Source: Chlorops oryzae | Lineage: Eukaryota > Arthropoda > Insecta > Diptera > Chloropidae | Assembly: GCA_020466095.1 (NCBI GenBank) | Contig: CM035808.1 | Span: forward strand, 41,387,555 to 41,451,554 | Length of the DNA: 64,000 nucleotides | Direction: 5' to 3' | Part shown: positions 11,701 through 21,771 of the stretch, piece after piece | How positions within the stretch are numbered: the stretch's first letter is position 1 | How the letters are laid out: each line of letters opens with the position of its first letter | Translations under genes and position numbers: made by a program | The notes under the pieces: generated by a model | Database searches by the model: none | The model's input: only the letters and a program-made list of their open reading frames with translations | Told to the model about the DNA's origin: nothing

Positions 11701-12376
11701 TCATTCAAGTTTTATTTCAATAGCTTGGTGAAACCGGGGGTAAGATTTTTTGTTTGTTTTCCGTATCCATATAATTGTACTTTGGTTTTTTTGATTTTTT
11801 TTTACAATGAAAAAATTTTTTGCATTTCCCCCCCTTAGACTAAAGTCTGGATCCGCTACTGTTGTCACCAATACAAAAAAATCACTAGTGAGTGGAAAAC
11901 AATGACCACTTTTATTAGAGATCGATTGTAGTCCAAATGTACTTCGAATTTTTGAAGCTTTTAGAATTGTCCCTTTGTGAAGACTTGCTCAAACAAATGA
12001 TTTATCCGAACCAAAAAAAAAAAAAACTATTTACAAACCTTACACTTGCGGCAGAGTGGTATATTATTGAGACATTCCTTAACATTTCCAAATCGCTGTC
12101 GCTAATGCCCAGACCCAATTTCGAACAATCACCCGGGATTGCATGAAGTTTTTCAAAGATTTCGGGATTGTCGCGTAAACGATCGAACACGGCCGTCTTC
12201 CATATATCGTTCAAACGTTCGACTGCACTCTTCCCCTTTTTACTCCGCAGGAGAACAAAAATTCGTGAGACTCCGCTGCAAGAATATAACAGCTTCTCGA
12301 TCAAGGCTTTACCAATAAATCCTGATCCGCCGGTCACGAATATTTCTCGATTTTCATAAAACTTTTGTATTAACAT
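2737..12376 (-). CDS. fatty acyl-CoA reductase 1 (FAR), 9 exons
   Basis: Reduces fatty acyl-CoA to fatty alcohol with NADPH, at ER or peroxisomal membranes in known family members, feeding wax, cuticular lipid or pheromone synthesis. Coding exons, all minus: 12376-12039, 10588-10438, 10381-10296, 3986-3877, 3807-3606, 3541-3361, 3299-3229, 3161-3036, 2962-2737. Every junction has GT/AG and the phases agree, giving 1491 nt, 496 residues and a TGA stop. Seen in the protein: Rossmann motif TGGSGFIG (residues 15-22), catalytic YTFTK (Y201, K205), RPSIV near 225-229, then the C-terminal FAR domain with two hydrophobic helices (about 357-374 and 470-490). The start ATG aligns with that of FAR2. An in-frame TTG upstream is not a likely start. 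Length is normal for the family. Intron 1 (1.45 kb) and intron 3 (6.3 kb) are filled with transposons. Tandem paralogue of the gene at 14818-17748. It appears functional; I see no frameshift. Confidence 0.93.
4143..4995. mobile_element. GGGCAATTCCA-ended TIR element in FAR1 intron 3
   Basis: Inverted 11-bp ends GGGCAATTCCA (4143-4153) and TGGAATTGCCC (4985-4995) flanked by TTAT and CTAT. The ends resemble those of the element at 42153-43030 (GGGCATTTCCA with ATAT on both sides), so a 4-bp target duplication is likely. The interior has a dense array of ATCAACGA/TCGTTGAT and CGTAGAA motifs (4200-4430) and a tRNA-like segment at 4668-4740. No coding capacity. Confidence 0.6.
4668..4740 (+). repeat. 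tRNA-like (SINE-type) segment
   Basis: Contains a perfect B-box, GGTTCGAATCC at 4706-4716, and an A-box-like stretch about 35 bp upstream. The T-stem and acceptor stem do not pair well, so I read it as a tRNA-derived repeat rather than a working tRNA gene. It is followed by an A/T-rich tail. Confidence 0.4.
5615..5868. repeat. imperfect inverted-repeat element
   Basis: The ends GAGATCCCACTATTTGCGCAA-like (5615-5635) and TTGCGCCGATAGTGAGATCCC-like (5848-5868) pair at 17 of 21 positions. The interior repeats TCACATTATCG. Probably an old MITE in FAR1 intron 3. The target duplication is not clear. Confidence 0.4.
7026..7527. mobile_element. Tc1/mariner-type MITE with duplicated left end
   Basis: Inverted ends start GCATGTCCTCACTATAGCCC, extend about 50 bp with few mismatches, and are flanked by TA on both sides. 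A second copy of the left terminal region begins near 7143, about 117 bp further in, so the left end is tandemly duplicated. Non-coding. Confidence 0.7.
7938..9785. mobile_element. PIF/Harbinger-like foldback element
   Basis: The inverted ends start GGCTAGGCGCCGACTACTCA, match over about 35 bp with one mismatch, and are flanked by TAA on both sides (7935-7937, 9786-9788), the target type of PIF/Harbinger elements. The inside is a long imperfect palindrome centred near 9217 (arms about 8985-9208 and 9226-9441) with outer matching blocks at 8099-8170 and 9480-9567. The left arm carries extra DNA, including the small element at 8483-8667. The open frames at 8254 and 9283 are not supported as genes. 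Confidence 0.65.
8483..8667. mobile_element. 185-bp MITE with 45-bp inverted ends
   Basis: Arms 8483-8527 and 8623-8667 pair over 45 bp with a single mismatch, beginning CAGACAAAACTCTCTTAGTG. The high similarity of the arms suggests a fairly recent insertion. It lies inside the foldback element. The target duplication was not clear. Confidence 0.65.
10820..11861. mobile_element. hAT-like non-autonomous element in FAR1 intron 1
   Basis: Ends CAGGCGCGGATAC and GGATCCGCTACTG, with a perfect 8-bp target duplication TTGTCACC at 10812-10819 and 11862-11869. This is the hAT signature. About 1.04 kb, no transposase recognised. A smaller hairpin element sits inside at 11620-11743. Confidence 0.82.
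11620..11743. mobile_element. hairpin MITE nested in hAT element
   Basis: Arms 11620-11645 and 11719-11743 pair around GGTTTCACCAAGCTATT, with an A/T-rich spacer of about 75 bp. It could fold into a long hairpin. No coding capacity. Confidence 0.55.
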
Positions 12377-13067
12377 TTTTTGCTGAGGTATTTCAAGGGG
12401 TTTCTTCAATTGATTTTAGAATTTATGATTTATTTTATGATTTATAAATCTATCCAAGTTGTCGAGCAGTTCATTGGCTTTTTTAATATGATCACTTGGA
12501 AAGTTTTTAATGAATTTTTATCATTGGATGTGGTCAAAGGCTCCGTTTTATTTTATTATTTTTATTTTAACTTTCAATCTTCTTTAAATCAACTTTATTA
12601 TTGCTCGGTCGAAGAATGACTGAATTTTTTTTTTTTTTGTATTCCCTCCATGCCATCGAGAGTTCGAGTAATCGAAATTTACCGTTCCGGCATTTTACCA
12701 AGTCTATTAGCTACATGGGAACGAGTATATCCCCTAGTCTGGGTATGTTTTTAGTATATAATGGACCTATTAGCATTTCTTTCAAATCAATTTTTCATGA
12801 CTTCGAGCGCGTTTTTAAATAATCAAATTATTTCAGAGCACACGAAAAATAATGCCATGTGTCAAATGCACTTAAAAAAAAATACTTAAATATTCAAGTT
12901 GAAAGTTCAAACCTCATAATGAGGCAATTCATTTACTTAAATAAGGAAAGAACAACCAATTATTCCATTTGGAATATTTATCGTTTAACTTTAGCACATA
13001 TACCTAAGTATTTTAAAATATTTGAAATTAGACATTATGAAGATTGCAGCCTGAGGGAATTTCCGAA
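12377..13067. other. FAR1 5' flank, no gene seen
   Basis: A/T-rich upstream region of FAR1. No TATA or initiator stands out, so the transcription start of FAR1 was not placed. Short open frames here lack any recognisable feature. Confidence 0.45.
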
Positions 13068-13205
13068 ATACATATCGCACACCCCTTCTAAGGAGACACA
13101 ACTCAAAATTTCTCATTTTTCAGAAAACGCAAAAAACAAAATGCGTCGCAGTGTCAATCAAAGCAAGAAGAAAGGCATTGACGGGGGTTTTCGGCTTTTT
13201 ATAAT
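13068..13205. mobile_element. truncated copy of the CATATCGCACACCC MITE
   Basis: Matches the left and central part of the complete element at 39329-39588 (shared GGAGACACAACTCAAAATTT and GCGTCGCAGTGTCAATCAAA) and stops where the mini-me-like element starts at about 13206. The remainder is not found on the far side, so this copy is truncated. Confidence 0.6.
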
Positions 13206-14014
13206 AAAAACAAGTAAGAAAGCTAAAGTCGGTCAAGCCCGACTTTGAAATACCCAGCGTCCCGAAATTATGAGCGCACTATGTTTTGCTTATCTATTTA
13301 TGGGCGTGGAAGTGGGTGGGCTACATAAATTATTTCCCTACACCTTTCATTCGCCTTGTTCAACCTATGTTGCGAATTTGAAGCTTCTACGCCTTTAACT
13401 TCACAAGTTACGAAAAATTCTTCATTTGTGGGCGTGGCAGTGGGCGGGCCACAAAATTTTTTTCCTATCACCTTTCAGTTCCCTTGTACAACCTATCAAT
13501 GCGAATTTGAAGCTTCTGTTACGCTTTAACTTAACAAGTTACGAATTCCATTTTGTGGGCGTGCTATGTGGGCGTGGCTCCCATGTTGTTCAAGGATGGC
13601 GATATCAAGCTTACTTTTGCCAAAGTTCGACTTATTGTCACCGTTTCGTAGTTGTACCAGTACACCAAATATCAATGAAATGTGGTGAGTGGTTCGCTAG
13701 TTACAGGCATTTTACTGAAAACACATTACATTCATTTGTGGGCGTCGTAGTGGGCGGATGTCTCCCATTTTTACATAGGATCATACTCAGACCGCGATAT
13801 ACCTTTATGCCAAATTTCGACTTGATTGATCCAACCGTTTCGGAGGAGATCCGACCACGGACGGACGGACAGACGGACGGACGGACAGACGGACATGTCT
13901 TAATCGATTCAGTTTTTGATCCTGATCATTTCTATATATTATATCTCCGGAGCATAATTCTCCCTGTTACAAGATTTGCACAAAACTAATATACCCCGCT
14001 TACGCTGGGTATAA
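13206..14014 (+). mobile_element. mini-me/Helentron-like element
   Basis: The 5' end AACAAGTAAGAAAGCTAAAG and the 3' hairpin ATACCCCGCTTACGCTGGGTAT, with internal GGGCGTGGCAGTGGGCGGG blocks and a GGAC/AGAC tract at 13860-13895, fit the mini-me class of non-autonomous Helitron-like repeats in flies, which carry a (GTCY)n tract. The 187-codon open frame at 13426-13989 translates these repeats and is not a gene. Confidence 0.7.
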
Positions 14015-14759
14015 TTAGCGGGGGCTAGAGGAAGTTTAGAGAGTTGTGGACCAAAAACAAAAAAATCCGAAAAATTCATGGCCTCCGATTTCCATGAAAC
14101 TTTATATATAGAATAAGTGAAATATCTTAGCACATATCTGGACCAGTTTGGAGCTAGACCAAAACTAGACTAGTTGTAATCCGTTTCTTGAAAAGATTTT
14201 GGAAAATAAGCACTATCAAAGCACTCTTTCTCTGGACACGCCATTGACTAAGGCCCATTTGCTACTGTGCCGGTTAAAGAATTTCGTCACGAAATCCTCT
14301 TAAAATGTCAAAATTTTCATAAAAATTTTATTGTTTTTCGGACCGAAAACTTTAATCAGAACAGTAGCAAACGGACCTTAGAGATAAAACTTTTCTCGTT
14401 TGGATCTGATTTCATATCCGAATCCACACAAATGAACCGCTTGGTGCACATAAAAAAATATAATTGTATTGGAAAAATTAGAGTTTACGAAAGTAACTCA
14501 TAGGAGAAGATTCCTGATGATGACTGATCATTTCACTCGAAATATCGAAAAATAAAATTGAAAATAACTGGAGAAAAAAAGCAAATATGTATATATTCTT
14601 TTTCCTCTAATTACGGCCAAAAGCCTATAGAAACAACACAAAATTATGAAAAAAAGGCCGAATCTACAATAACGAAAAAAAAAAAAAACAATATACTTAA
14701 GAGGCTTGAATAACTCTGAAACAAAGCTTATTAAAATAAACCCAATAGAGAGTCGAATT

Positions 14760-14765
14760 TTTATT
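14760..14765 (-). terminator. FAR2 polyadenylation signal
   Basis: AATAAA on the minus strand, 53 bp beyond the FAR2 stop codon. Good position and perfect hexamer. Confidence 0.6.
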
Positions 14766-14817
14766 GAATTAAAGATCAAATTGGATTTGTGTAAAATTAA
14801 ATTAATTTCTATTTAAT

Positions 14818-17748
14818 TCAAACAAGGATAAATTTCTTGTAGACCCATTTGAGTAGGAATCGAACGAATAAAATGTAGAAAATTGTAATGAATCCGTAAT
14901 GCAGTACTTTGAAGATCTTCAAACGTTTTTTTGCACCTGGGGAGCTTTCCGGGCTTTCCTTCAGTAAAAACTCCTTGCCGCCGCGTATTCCTTGGCTAAC
15001 GTACACCTTGTAGTTTATATGGGATTTTTGTAGGAAGGCAAAATCATCGCTGCAAATACATTTGATAATGATCAATAAACAATTACGTGTTTTGTATTTC
15101 ATATATGATAGCGCTAAGCCAGTACTTCTTAAACAGTGGTCCGCGGATCACTAGTACAGGGTACTCTCTCCATGCGGGCGCTCCTCTTAAGCGGACACTT
15201 TTTGGAAATGCTCTAGTGTGCCTGACTCTCAAATAGTTTCCTTTATGCGGACACATCTGTTAAGCGCTCATATTTTTCGGCCACTGATTTTTCAAAAAAT
15301 TTGCTCTAAAGACTAGACTAACAGTTATGAACCACACAAAAGTTCTACTGCATCCATTTAACCCCGAAGGGGTTTTAAGTATTTCCTATTGATTGTTTTC
15401 GCTGATTCCAAATAAGATTAAAGACACCAACACCCATTGTCAAGCTTAAGTTATCAACTTACTACTCCGTATTTGACACAAGATTCTCTAGTCCAAAGAA
15501 ATTATCCACTTTGAAATTCCATTCTTGACTAATAAAAACTCCAACAGATTTCAAAGCGTAACGCATGCGCCGTTGATATTTTACGACCCTAGAAAGTTAA
15601 AATTGTAGAAGAGAAGTAAAATAGCAATCTGGGCAATTGACAAAAAAAATACTCCTTACATTGGCTCCGAACCAATTAATTTTAAAAGCGCATCCAAAAT
15701 AAGCGAACCTAAAACTTGAAGGACGAAGAACTGAAATGTAAGATGTAAATTAATCGTGGAATAATAGGGGTATTCACAAGGAAGGTGGAATTGTGTCGAA
15801 AAATATCAAACTCAGAATATTTTGGATTTTAATGTCTCGCGTACTGGGAAAATCACCCGGTTTCCACACATTCAGTCAAAAATAATTATATTTGTAACTA
15901 ATCCGTGCAAACCCGGTGTTTTTCCCCAGTGAGTTGCTAATTTAAATCGAAAATATTCCGACGTCGACATTTTCCGATAGAATTCCACCGTCCCTGTGAA
16001 TACCCCTAATATGTTAAAAAAATTTCAAGAATACATCAATTTCTTTGCTTCCATTCAAACAGACCTTAAAAAAAAAGATAACTGGACACCGTGTAAAACC
16101 TCCTCCTGGCAGCCATAAAGTTCTTTCAAACGGATTTGACATTATGCGTTGACGACACATCTCTGTAAGGTCCACCATTGAAATTGGCGATATACTATCG
16201 ATGGCGCAATTATAGACTGCCAAGCCACTAACGAAAAACAAAATCCATTGAGCTTCCCATTGAAAAAACTTTTTTATGCAAAACACAAAAAATCAGGGCA
16301 CATACCCTTTCGATCGGTTTTCAATTCCGCGTTTATAAGCCGCTAAAATGAGTCCACGAACAACTATGTCAACTGGTATTATAGCCGATATTTTACTGCC
16401 ATCATAATCGTTGGTACGTAGAATGCCAATACCACAAGCCATTAACAGACCGATGGGCCCATTGAAATTATCGATCCACCCGGGTATTGGGTCGTCTAAG
16501 CAGCTGACGACTAAACAAAATCAGTGCTCGACAATTTAATAAGCTCATGACCATTGAAAAAATTGACATTTAAGATTCTTAAGGATCATTTAAATGAGCC
16601 CATCACATACCGATTGATGGTCTATAAATTATAACTGGTAATTTATCCTTGTATTCGTTAACAATTTCTTCGCTCAGTGCCTTCGTAAAGACGTATGTAT
16701 TCGGCTTGAATTCATCATATCTGCAAAAGGATAATGCCTTGTTTGAATAGATTTTCTGATAGAGTTTGATCAACTAAATACTTTAAGGTTAAGCTATTCA
16801 AAATGTTCTCATCTACTGTCTCCGTTATTTTAATTGTTTCATTCCAATCAGCACAGCTCTTATATACCTTGAAAGAGAAAACAGAGAACCAGTAAAATTA
16901 TAACGTAGGCAGATAGAGTGAGTGGAATTGAATCGTTCTAAAATGTTCAAATGTATTGAGAGGCATCAGCTTATAGAGGATTTGCATCTACTTGAAATTA
17001 TCAGAACTTGGTTCTTACATTCACCTTGAAGGTGGCTCTCGTTCTTAGAGCGTCCACCCATGTGGTATTTCGTTGTATTGGGAATGATTGGACTTCTTTA
17101 CCTTTTCTTCGATAACATCGTCGTTTGGAGTGCAATAAGTTGTTGAGACATGCACGAAAACTTTCAGTTTCATCAATGTTTCGGCAATTTTGAGAATCTC
17201 TTGCGTGCCGCGTGTATTTAGCATGACTGCATCCTTGAGTGTATCATCAAAACTGAAGATTTTGTAGAGTTTATTTCAGACCAGTTGAAATGTCACAAAA
17301 TATATATGTATGTATGTATGTATATAGATATTTGAACTCACCGCACACTCGCCGCTGAGTGAATGATGATGGAAACATTTTGCAACTTTCTCAAATCCTC
17401 TTTGCTCAGACCCAGACCCAATTCTACACAATCTCCAGCAACCGCTTCGACTCTTTGAAATCCCTTCGGCTGCTCGAATCTCGCTCGATCAAAGAGTTTC
17501 GTTTGGAGAATTCCTCGTAATCGTTCGTTTACAGTTTTTCCCCTTTTATTGCGTAAAAGCACGAAAATTCTCGAAAAATCTGGACACGAACGTAAAAGCT
17601 TCTCAATCAATGCTTTGCCAATGAAGCCTGTGGGACAAAATTTTACTAGGTTTATATTTCATAATTTGATCATTTTTTTTTTATCTAGCACACCTGAACC
17701 CCCGGTTATGAAAATATCTTGGTCTTTATAGAATTCTTTGATGAGCAT
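14818..17748 (-). CDS. fatty acyl-CoA reductase 2 (FAR), 10 exons
   Basis: Same reaction as FAR1: NADPH-dependent reduction of fatty acyl-CoA to alcohol. Coding exons, all minus: 17748-17694, 17627-17342, 17252-17102, 16867-16782, 16720-16611, 16510-16306, 16227-16065, 15730-15660, 15588-15463, 15049-14818. All junctions are GT/AG and phases match FAR1, giving 1485 nt and 494 residues ending in TGA. Seen: TGGSGFIG (15-22), catalytic YVFTK (Y202, K206), the LPGGGFTRCPV block in exon 7, a C-terminal hydrophobic helix and a basic tail. The first intron splits the last glycine codon of TGGSG and is absent from FAR1. Exon 7 is 18 nt shorter than its FAR1 counterpart. Most introns are 60-90 bp; intron 7 holds a MITE. 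No disabling change seen. It lies 2.4 kb upstream of FAR1 in the same direction, a tandem duplicate. Confidence 0.94.
15155..15290. repeat. Tigger/pogo-like fragment
   Basis: Shares CTCTTAAGCGGACACTTTTT-like and AATGCTCTAGTGT blocks with the segment at 39236-39328. The motif TTAAGCGGACA is typical of pogo/Tigger-type ends. Fragmentary and non-coding, in the last intron of FAR2 between exons 9 and 10. Confidence 0.45.
15767..16006. mobile_element. 240-bp MITE in FAR2 intron 7
   Basis: Inverted ends GGGGTATTCACA and TGTGAATACCCC, extending into GGTGGAATT with two mismatches, flanked by TAATA on both sides (15762-15766 and 16007-16011). Non-coding. It explains why this FAR2 intron is longer than its neighbours. 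Confidence 0.65.
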
Positions 17749-17809
17749 TTTTCACTTGAGCACTTATCGCTTACGCGCAAAGGTTACTTCTCTGCCGAAG
17801 GTCTTCATG

Positions 17810-17815
17810 GACTGA
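17810..17815 (-). promoter_or_regulatory. FAR2 initiator candidate
   Basis: TCAGTC on the minus strand matches the insect initiator TCAGTY, 65 bp upstream of the FAR2 ATG. A weak A/T-rich stretch (TAATTAAAAAA) lies about 28 bp further upstream in place of a TATA box. Position and motif fit, but there is no direct evidence of transcription. Confidence 0.35.
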
Positions 17816-18103
17816 AGTGATATTACTTTACTTTTTTAATTACTCGAATGAAAGGGAAACGACATTCATAATGAGCTGGCGTCAATGCTTTCTTAATTCT
17901 TTTATTTGTATTATGCAAATTTCTTTAAGGCGTATAGACAATATGACAATGTTTATTAAGTTTAACGTCCCGATTATTTTTAGTTTTTCTTGATTAGGTG
18001 CTCATTCTGTGGAGCTTCATAGAATTTTGGCAGAGCTAACTAATGGAATGTTCTAGTAGCTGTCAATGAATTGCCATCGTTGATTTTTGGACATACATAG
18101 GTG

Positions 18104-18927
18104 CAGGCGCGGCGGAACACCAAAAATCGGAGTGGGTAGTAGTCATGGCACCATGCGACAGAGCAAAAAATTTTTTTACTTCATTTATTATAACAATACT
18201 ATTTATTAAATATATTACAAAAAAGTATTCTCCTTAGCTTATAAAAAAGAAACAAATATAATCCTTACTGTGGTACAGTGCAGCTCGTTTAATCAATTTA
18301 TAATAGAATATGAGTGAAAATTTCTCAAGTTGACCACATTTTTTTCGATTTTCGAATTTTCGACTTTTTTAAGTCACAATAACCAGTAATAAATACAATT
18401 TGAACAGTTTTGCGAAATTCGAATTTTAACGAAAGTTATTGTCAATATCATTTTTTCGGAATGAAATCGGTTTTTTTTATGCTCCTGTTGCATGTATCTT
18501 GCCAATTTTTAGGTTGAAGATTGTCAATAAGACACACTTCTGAATGAAATTTTGTTTTTGGAAATTAACGGGTTTTTGTTAAAAATATAAACAATTGAAG
18601 TAAACAAATTCAAATAGCTATAACGGGGCTATCGATTTTGATATTTTTTGTTATGGAATAATAATCCTTATTCTACATATAATATAACACACAATATAAA
18701 AAATCGAAGCTTATATTGAAGCTCTTTGGTTGTATGTTGTATGTTCGTTTACGTTTCGGCATTGCGGACGCTTGTACCGTAAAATGTAGCTCTTGCTTTT
18801 TTAAGAAGATTTTGCAAAAAAATTTTCTTTACAAATTTTGAGTAAGTTTCGGAGTGGGTAATTACCTATACCCTAAAAATCGGACTAGGTAGCAGTCCCA
18901 TACTACCCACACCTTTCGCCGGGCCTG
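18104..18927. mobile_element. hAT-like non-autonomous element
   Basis: Ends CAGGCGCGGCGGAA and TTCGCCGGGCCTG pair imperfectly and are flanked by a perfect 8-bp target duplication, CATAGGTG, at 18096-18103 and 18928-18935. 824 bp with no recognisable transposase. Confidence 0.82.
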
Positions 18928-19485
18928 CATAGGTGTATGTAAAAAAATGCATACAGTAAGGCCAATCAATGGGAATTTTCTTTGAACCGTTGGAGGCCTA
19001 CTTCTTTATACATATATCTGGCAATATGGGAGAGTAGCTCAAGTCGAAGTTTCTTTTTTTGAGATATTCAAATTTTCTACTTAAGCGCTTTACTTTATCC
19101 AAAGGCGTATTTAACAAGGTGGTGTCTTCTTCTTTCTGAAACTAAACTGTCAAACTATATGAAATTTTACTTCCTTGGCAACAACAAAGCAATACGGGGT
19201 GTTATGGAAACCGACAATTGTCAGAATCAGATTTGAAATCAATGCAGACTTTCAGTTTTGAAATTGTTTTAACATTCGAAATCGGTTTTGTATTGTTTTT
19301 AGGTGTTACAGAAACAGATTTATTGATTTGATGTCTGATTTAAAACAAGCAGCTTTTAGTTGACAGAATTGGTCGGCAGATTGTGTGCTGAATTTCTCCC
19401 GGCTGGTTTTTTTTTTGCTAGAAACAAAAGTAAATACTTTATTTGAATATATTTTCTTAATTATTTGGGTATTTTATGTTTTTGA

Positions 19486-19640
19486 CTAAAAGGAACGCAT
19501 AAAAATGCGACTCAGGCTTCTATTCTATTTGAGGTCATGGAAAACCACCCGGGCATGGCCAATGGGTTTACTAAGCGGGATAAACCGCATGTGGACTTGG
19601 TTGCCACCAATAAAGGTGACGCACTTAGGACGCATATCGG
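19486..19640 (+). pseudogene. possible MADF/zeste-like DNA-binding fragment
   Basis: One plus frame reads ILFEVMENHPGMANGFTKRD and then stops 28 codons later. The pattern of a helix followed by ENHP-x-MA-x-GF resembles the first helix of MADF/zeste-type domains often found in insect repeats and transposon-derived genes. The rest of the domain is not present in frame. If real, it is a broken relic. Low confidence. Confidence 0.25.
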
Positions 19641-20407
19641 TTCGTTGTGATACCACGGAAATGGGAGATTTAAAAAAAAAACTGTTTGGATATGATTATT
19701 TTTTCAAATCCGATTTAAAATTCCAGGGAATATATAGAATCGGGCTGTACATATTTCTTCTGTGGGTACATTTTATATATTACTGTCATAGAAGTTTGAT
19801 CTAATCGGTCCCGTAAAAAGCTGTAAACGAATTACCCATCCCGGAACTTTGACTTACCATCGAACTCTTCAGTCGGAACCAGTTACAAACGAAATTGCAG
19901 TTGATCGAAATCACTTCCTTATGTTGGGATGTGTTATATTTTTGCACGAATTGCTTCACGGAGATCCCTACACAATTGAAAACCAGGCAGTATGGTAATA
20001 GTTAAGGGAGTTCCCCTCAACATCCACATCTTGATTAACTTTGCAAAATATGACAATGAGTTCGACTGGAATAAATTTTGCTTTTTAATAGTAAATGGAT
20101 TGGAATAATAGAGTACTCTCGAAAGATGACTTATTTCAACAATTTACTGTACATTTTTTGGGTTCATTCACCTGAGAAAACTATTTGAATTTTGCCTTCA
20201 ATTGTCTTCATTAGCAGAAGACACGACAGGAAAACAAAATGCTTTCTGCTTTTCGAAAATACTCCGAATTTGAGTAAAACTAGATCGCACTGCTTAAGAA
20301 AGAAATGCTAATTAGATCTTACTAAATCGAAGGAACTTTGTACTCCGAACAGCGGGGGTCTAGTTCAATTTCATGGGAATAAATGCCACATTATAAAAAA
20401 AAATCAT

Positions 20408-20413
20408 TTTATT
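20408..20413 (-). terminator. divergent actin polyadenylation signal
   Basis: AATAAA on the minus strand, about 110 bp past the stop codon of the divergent actin. Confidence 0.5.
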
Positions 20414-20522
20414 GTCATAGAAAACGATCTTAGAGATCCCTATATAACTATCGAATAATTCAAAAGAGTTTCATGATCACAGATACCGCTCCTCTTCCTT
20501 ACAGCTCGAAATTGAGATTCCT

Positions 20523-21720
20523 TTAAAAACATTTCCTGTGCACAATACTCGGACCACATTCGTCGTACTCTTCTTTGGAGATCCACATGTTTTGAAAGGT
20601 CGATAGGGAAGCCAATATCGAACCACCAATCCAAACCGAATATTTACGTTCAGCTGGCTCAATAATCTTAATTTCCATGCTACTTGGCACCAATGACGTC
20701 AGCTCTTTATACATCCGTTTGCCAATACCCGGGAACATGGTTGAGCCACCAGAGAGCACTATGTTGCAGTACAATTCCTTACGTATATCCGTATCACATT
20801 TCATGATTGAATTATAAGTTGTTTCATGTATACCATATGCTTCCAGACCAATGAGAGAAGGTTGGAACAGCACCTCGGGGCAACGAAAACGTTGATCACC
20901 AACATTGATCCTCTGACCATCTGGAAGCTCATAGGTTTTCTCCATCGAGGCATTCCAATTGGTGATTTCATCATTGAAATCGATAGCAACAAAACAAAGC
21001 TTCTCCTTCATATCACGAACAATCTCGCGTTCAGCACTGGACGTGAATACATGACCGCTTTCGGTTAGTATCTTAGTCAAATACTGGGTCAGATCACGTC
21101 CGGCTAAATCCAGACGTAGTATGGCATGCGGTATAGCATAGCCCTCGTATATTGGTACAACATGTGTCACTCCATCACCGGAATCGAGCACAATACCAGT
21201 TGTACGACCAGATGTATACAACGACAGAACAGCCTGAATGGCCACATACATGGCCGGTGTATGGAATGTCTCAAACATGATTTGAGTCATTCGTTCGCGA
21301 TTAATTTTTGGATTCATTGGTGCTTCGGTCAATAGCAATGGATGATCCTCTGGCGAAACACGCAACTCATACGAGAATGTATAGTCCCAAATTTTTTCCA
21401 TATCCTCCCAATTGGTCACGACACCATGATCAATCGGATATTTTAAATTCAAAATACCGCGCTTCGTCTGCGCTTCGTCTCCAATATAACAGTCCCTGTT
21501 CGTGATACCAACCATTATTGAATTATGCCGAGGACGTCCAACAATCGACGGAAAAACGCAACGCGGTGTATCATCGCCCGATAATCCCGCCTTACACATA
21601 CCAGTACCATTATCAATTATTATTGCTTGAACATCATTTTCATAGGAACACTGAGCAAAGCAATTATTATTTTGGCAAAACTATCGCACAATTAATATAC
21701 AAATACAGTCTTACCTCCAT
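20523..21720 (-). CDS. divergent actin paralogue, 2 coding exons
   Basis: An actin of normal length. Exon 1 (21720-21715) encodes only ATG GAG; a 64-bp intron (21714-21651, GTAAGA...CTCAG) follows, and exon 2 (21650-20523) encodes the rest, 377 residues. Seen: phosphate loop [10 protein letters not shown], second loop [12 protein letters not shown]73-type YPIDHG, hydrophobic plug region and C-terminal IVHRKCF, so nucleotide and filament contacts look kept. By hand count it is about 77% identical to the actin at 27983-29113. Changes cluster in the DNase-binding loop ([13 protein letters not shown] becomes [13 protein letters not shown], keeping M44 but losing M47), the pointed-end subdomain 4 loop (two residues shorter) and the N-terminus, which has fewer acids. 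Codon use is less biased than in the neighbour. A specialised, perhaps tissue-limited, actin is my inference. Not a pseudogene: no stop or frameshift. Confidence 0.92.
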
Positions 21721-21763
21721 ATCGAACGATATGTATTACTCCGCTTTGACTGGGAAATTTTTT

Positions 21764-21771
21764 CTATATAG
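21764..21771 (-). promoter_or_regulatory. TATA-like motif of divergent actin
   Basis: CTATATAG, 44 bp upstream of the ATG. If used as a TATA box it would give a leader of only about 15-20 nt. Weak evidence. Confidence 0.25.

Noticed and set aside
12377..12409. Upstream start for FAR1 (MKKP...)
   Set aside because: The codon is TTG, not ATG; the ATG at 12376 aligns with the FAR2 start.
13426..13989. 187-codon plus frame
   Set aside because: It lies wholly in a mini-me-like repeat and includes the translated GGAC tract.
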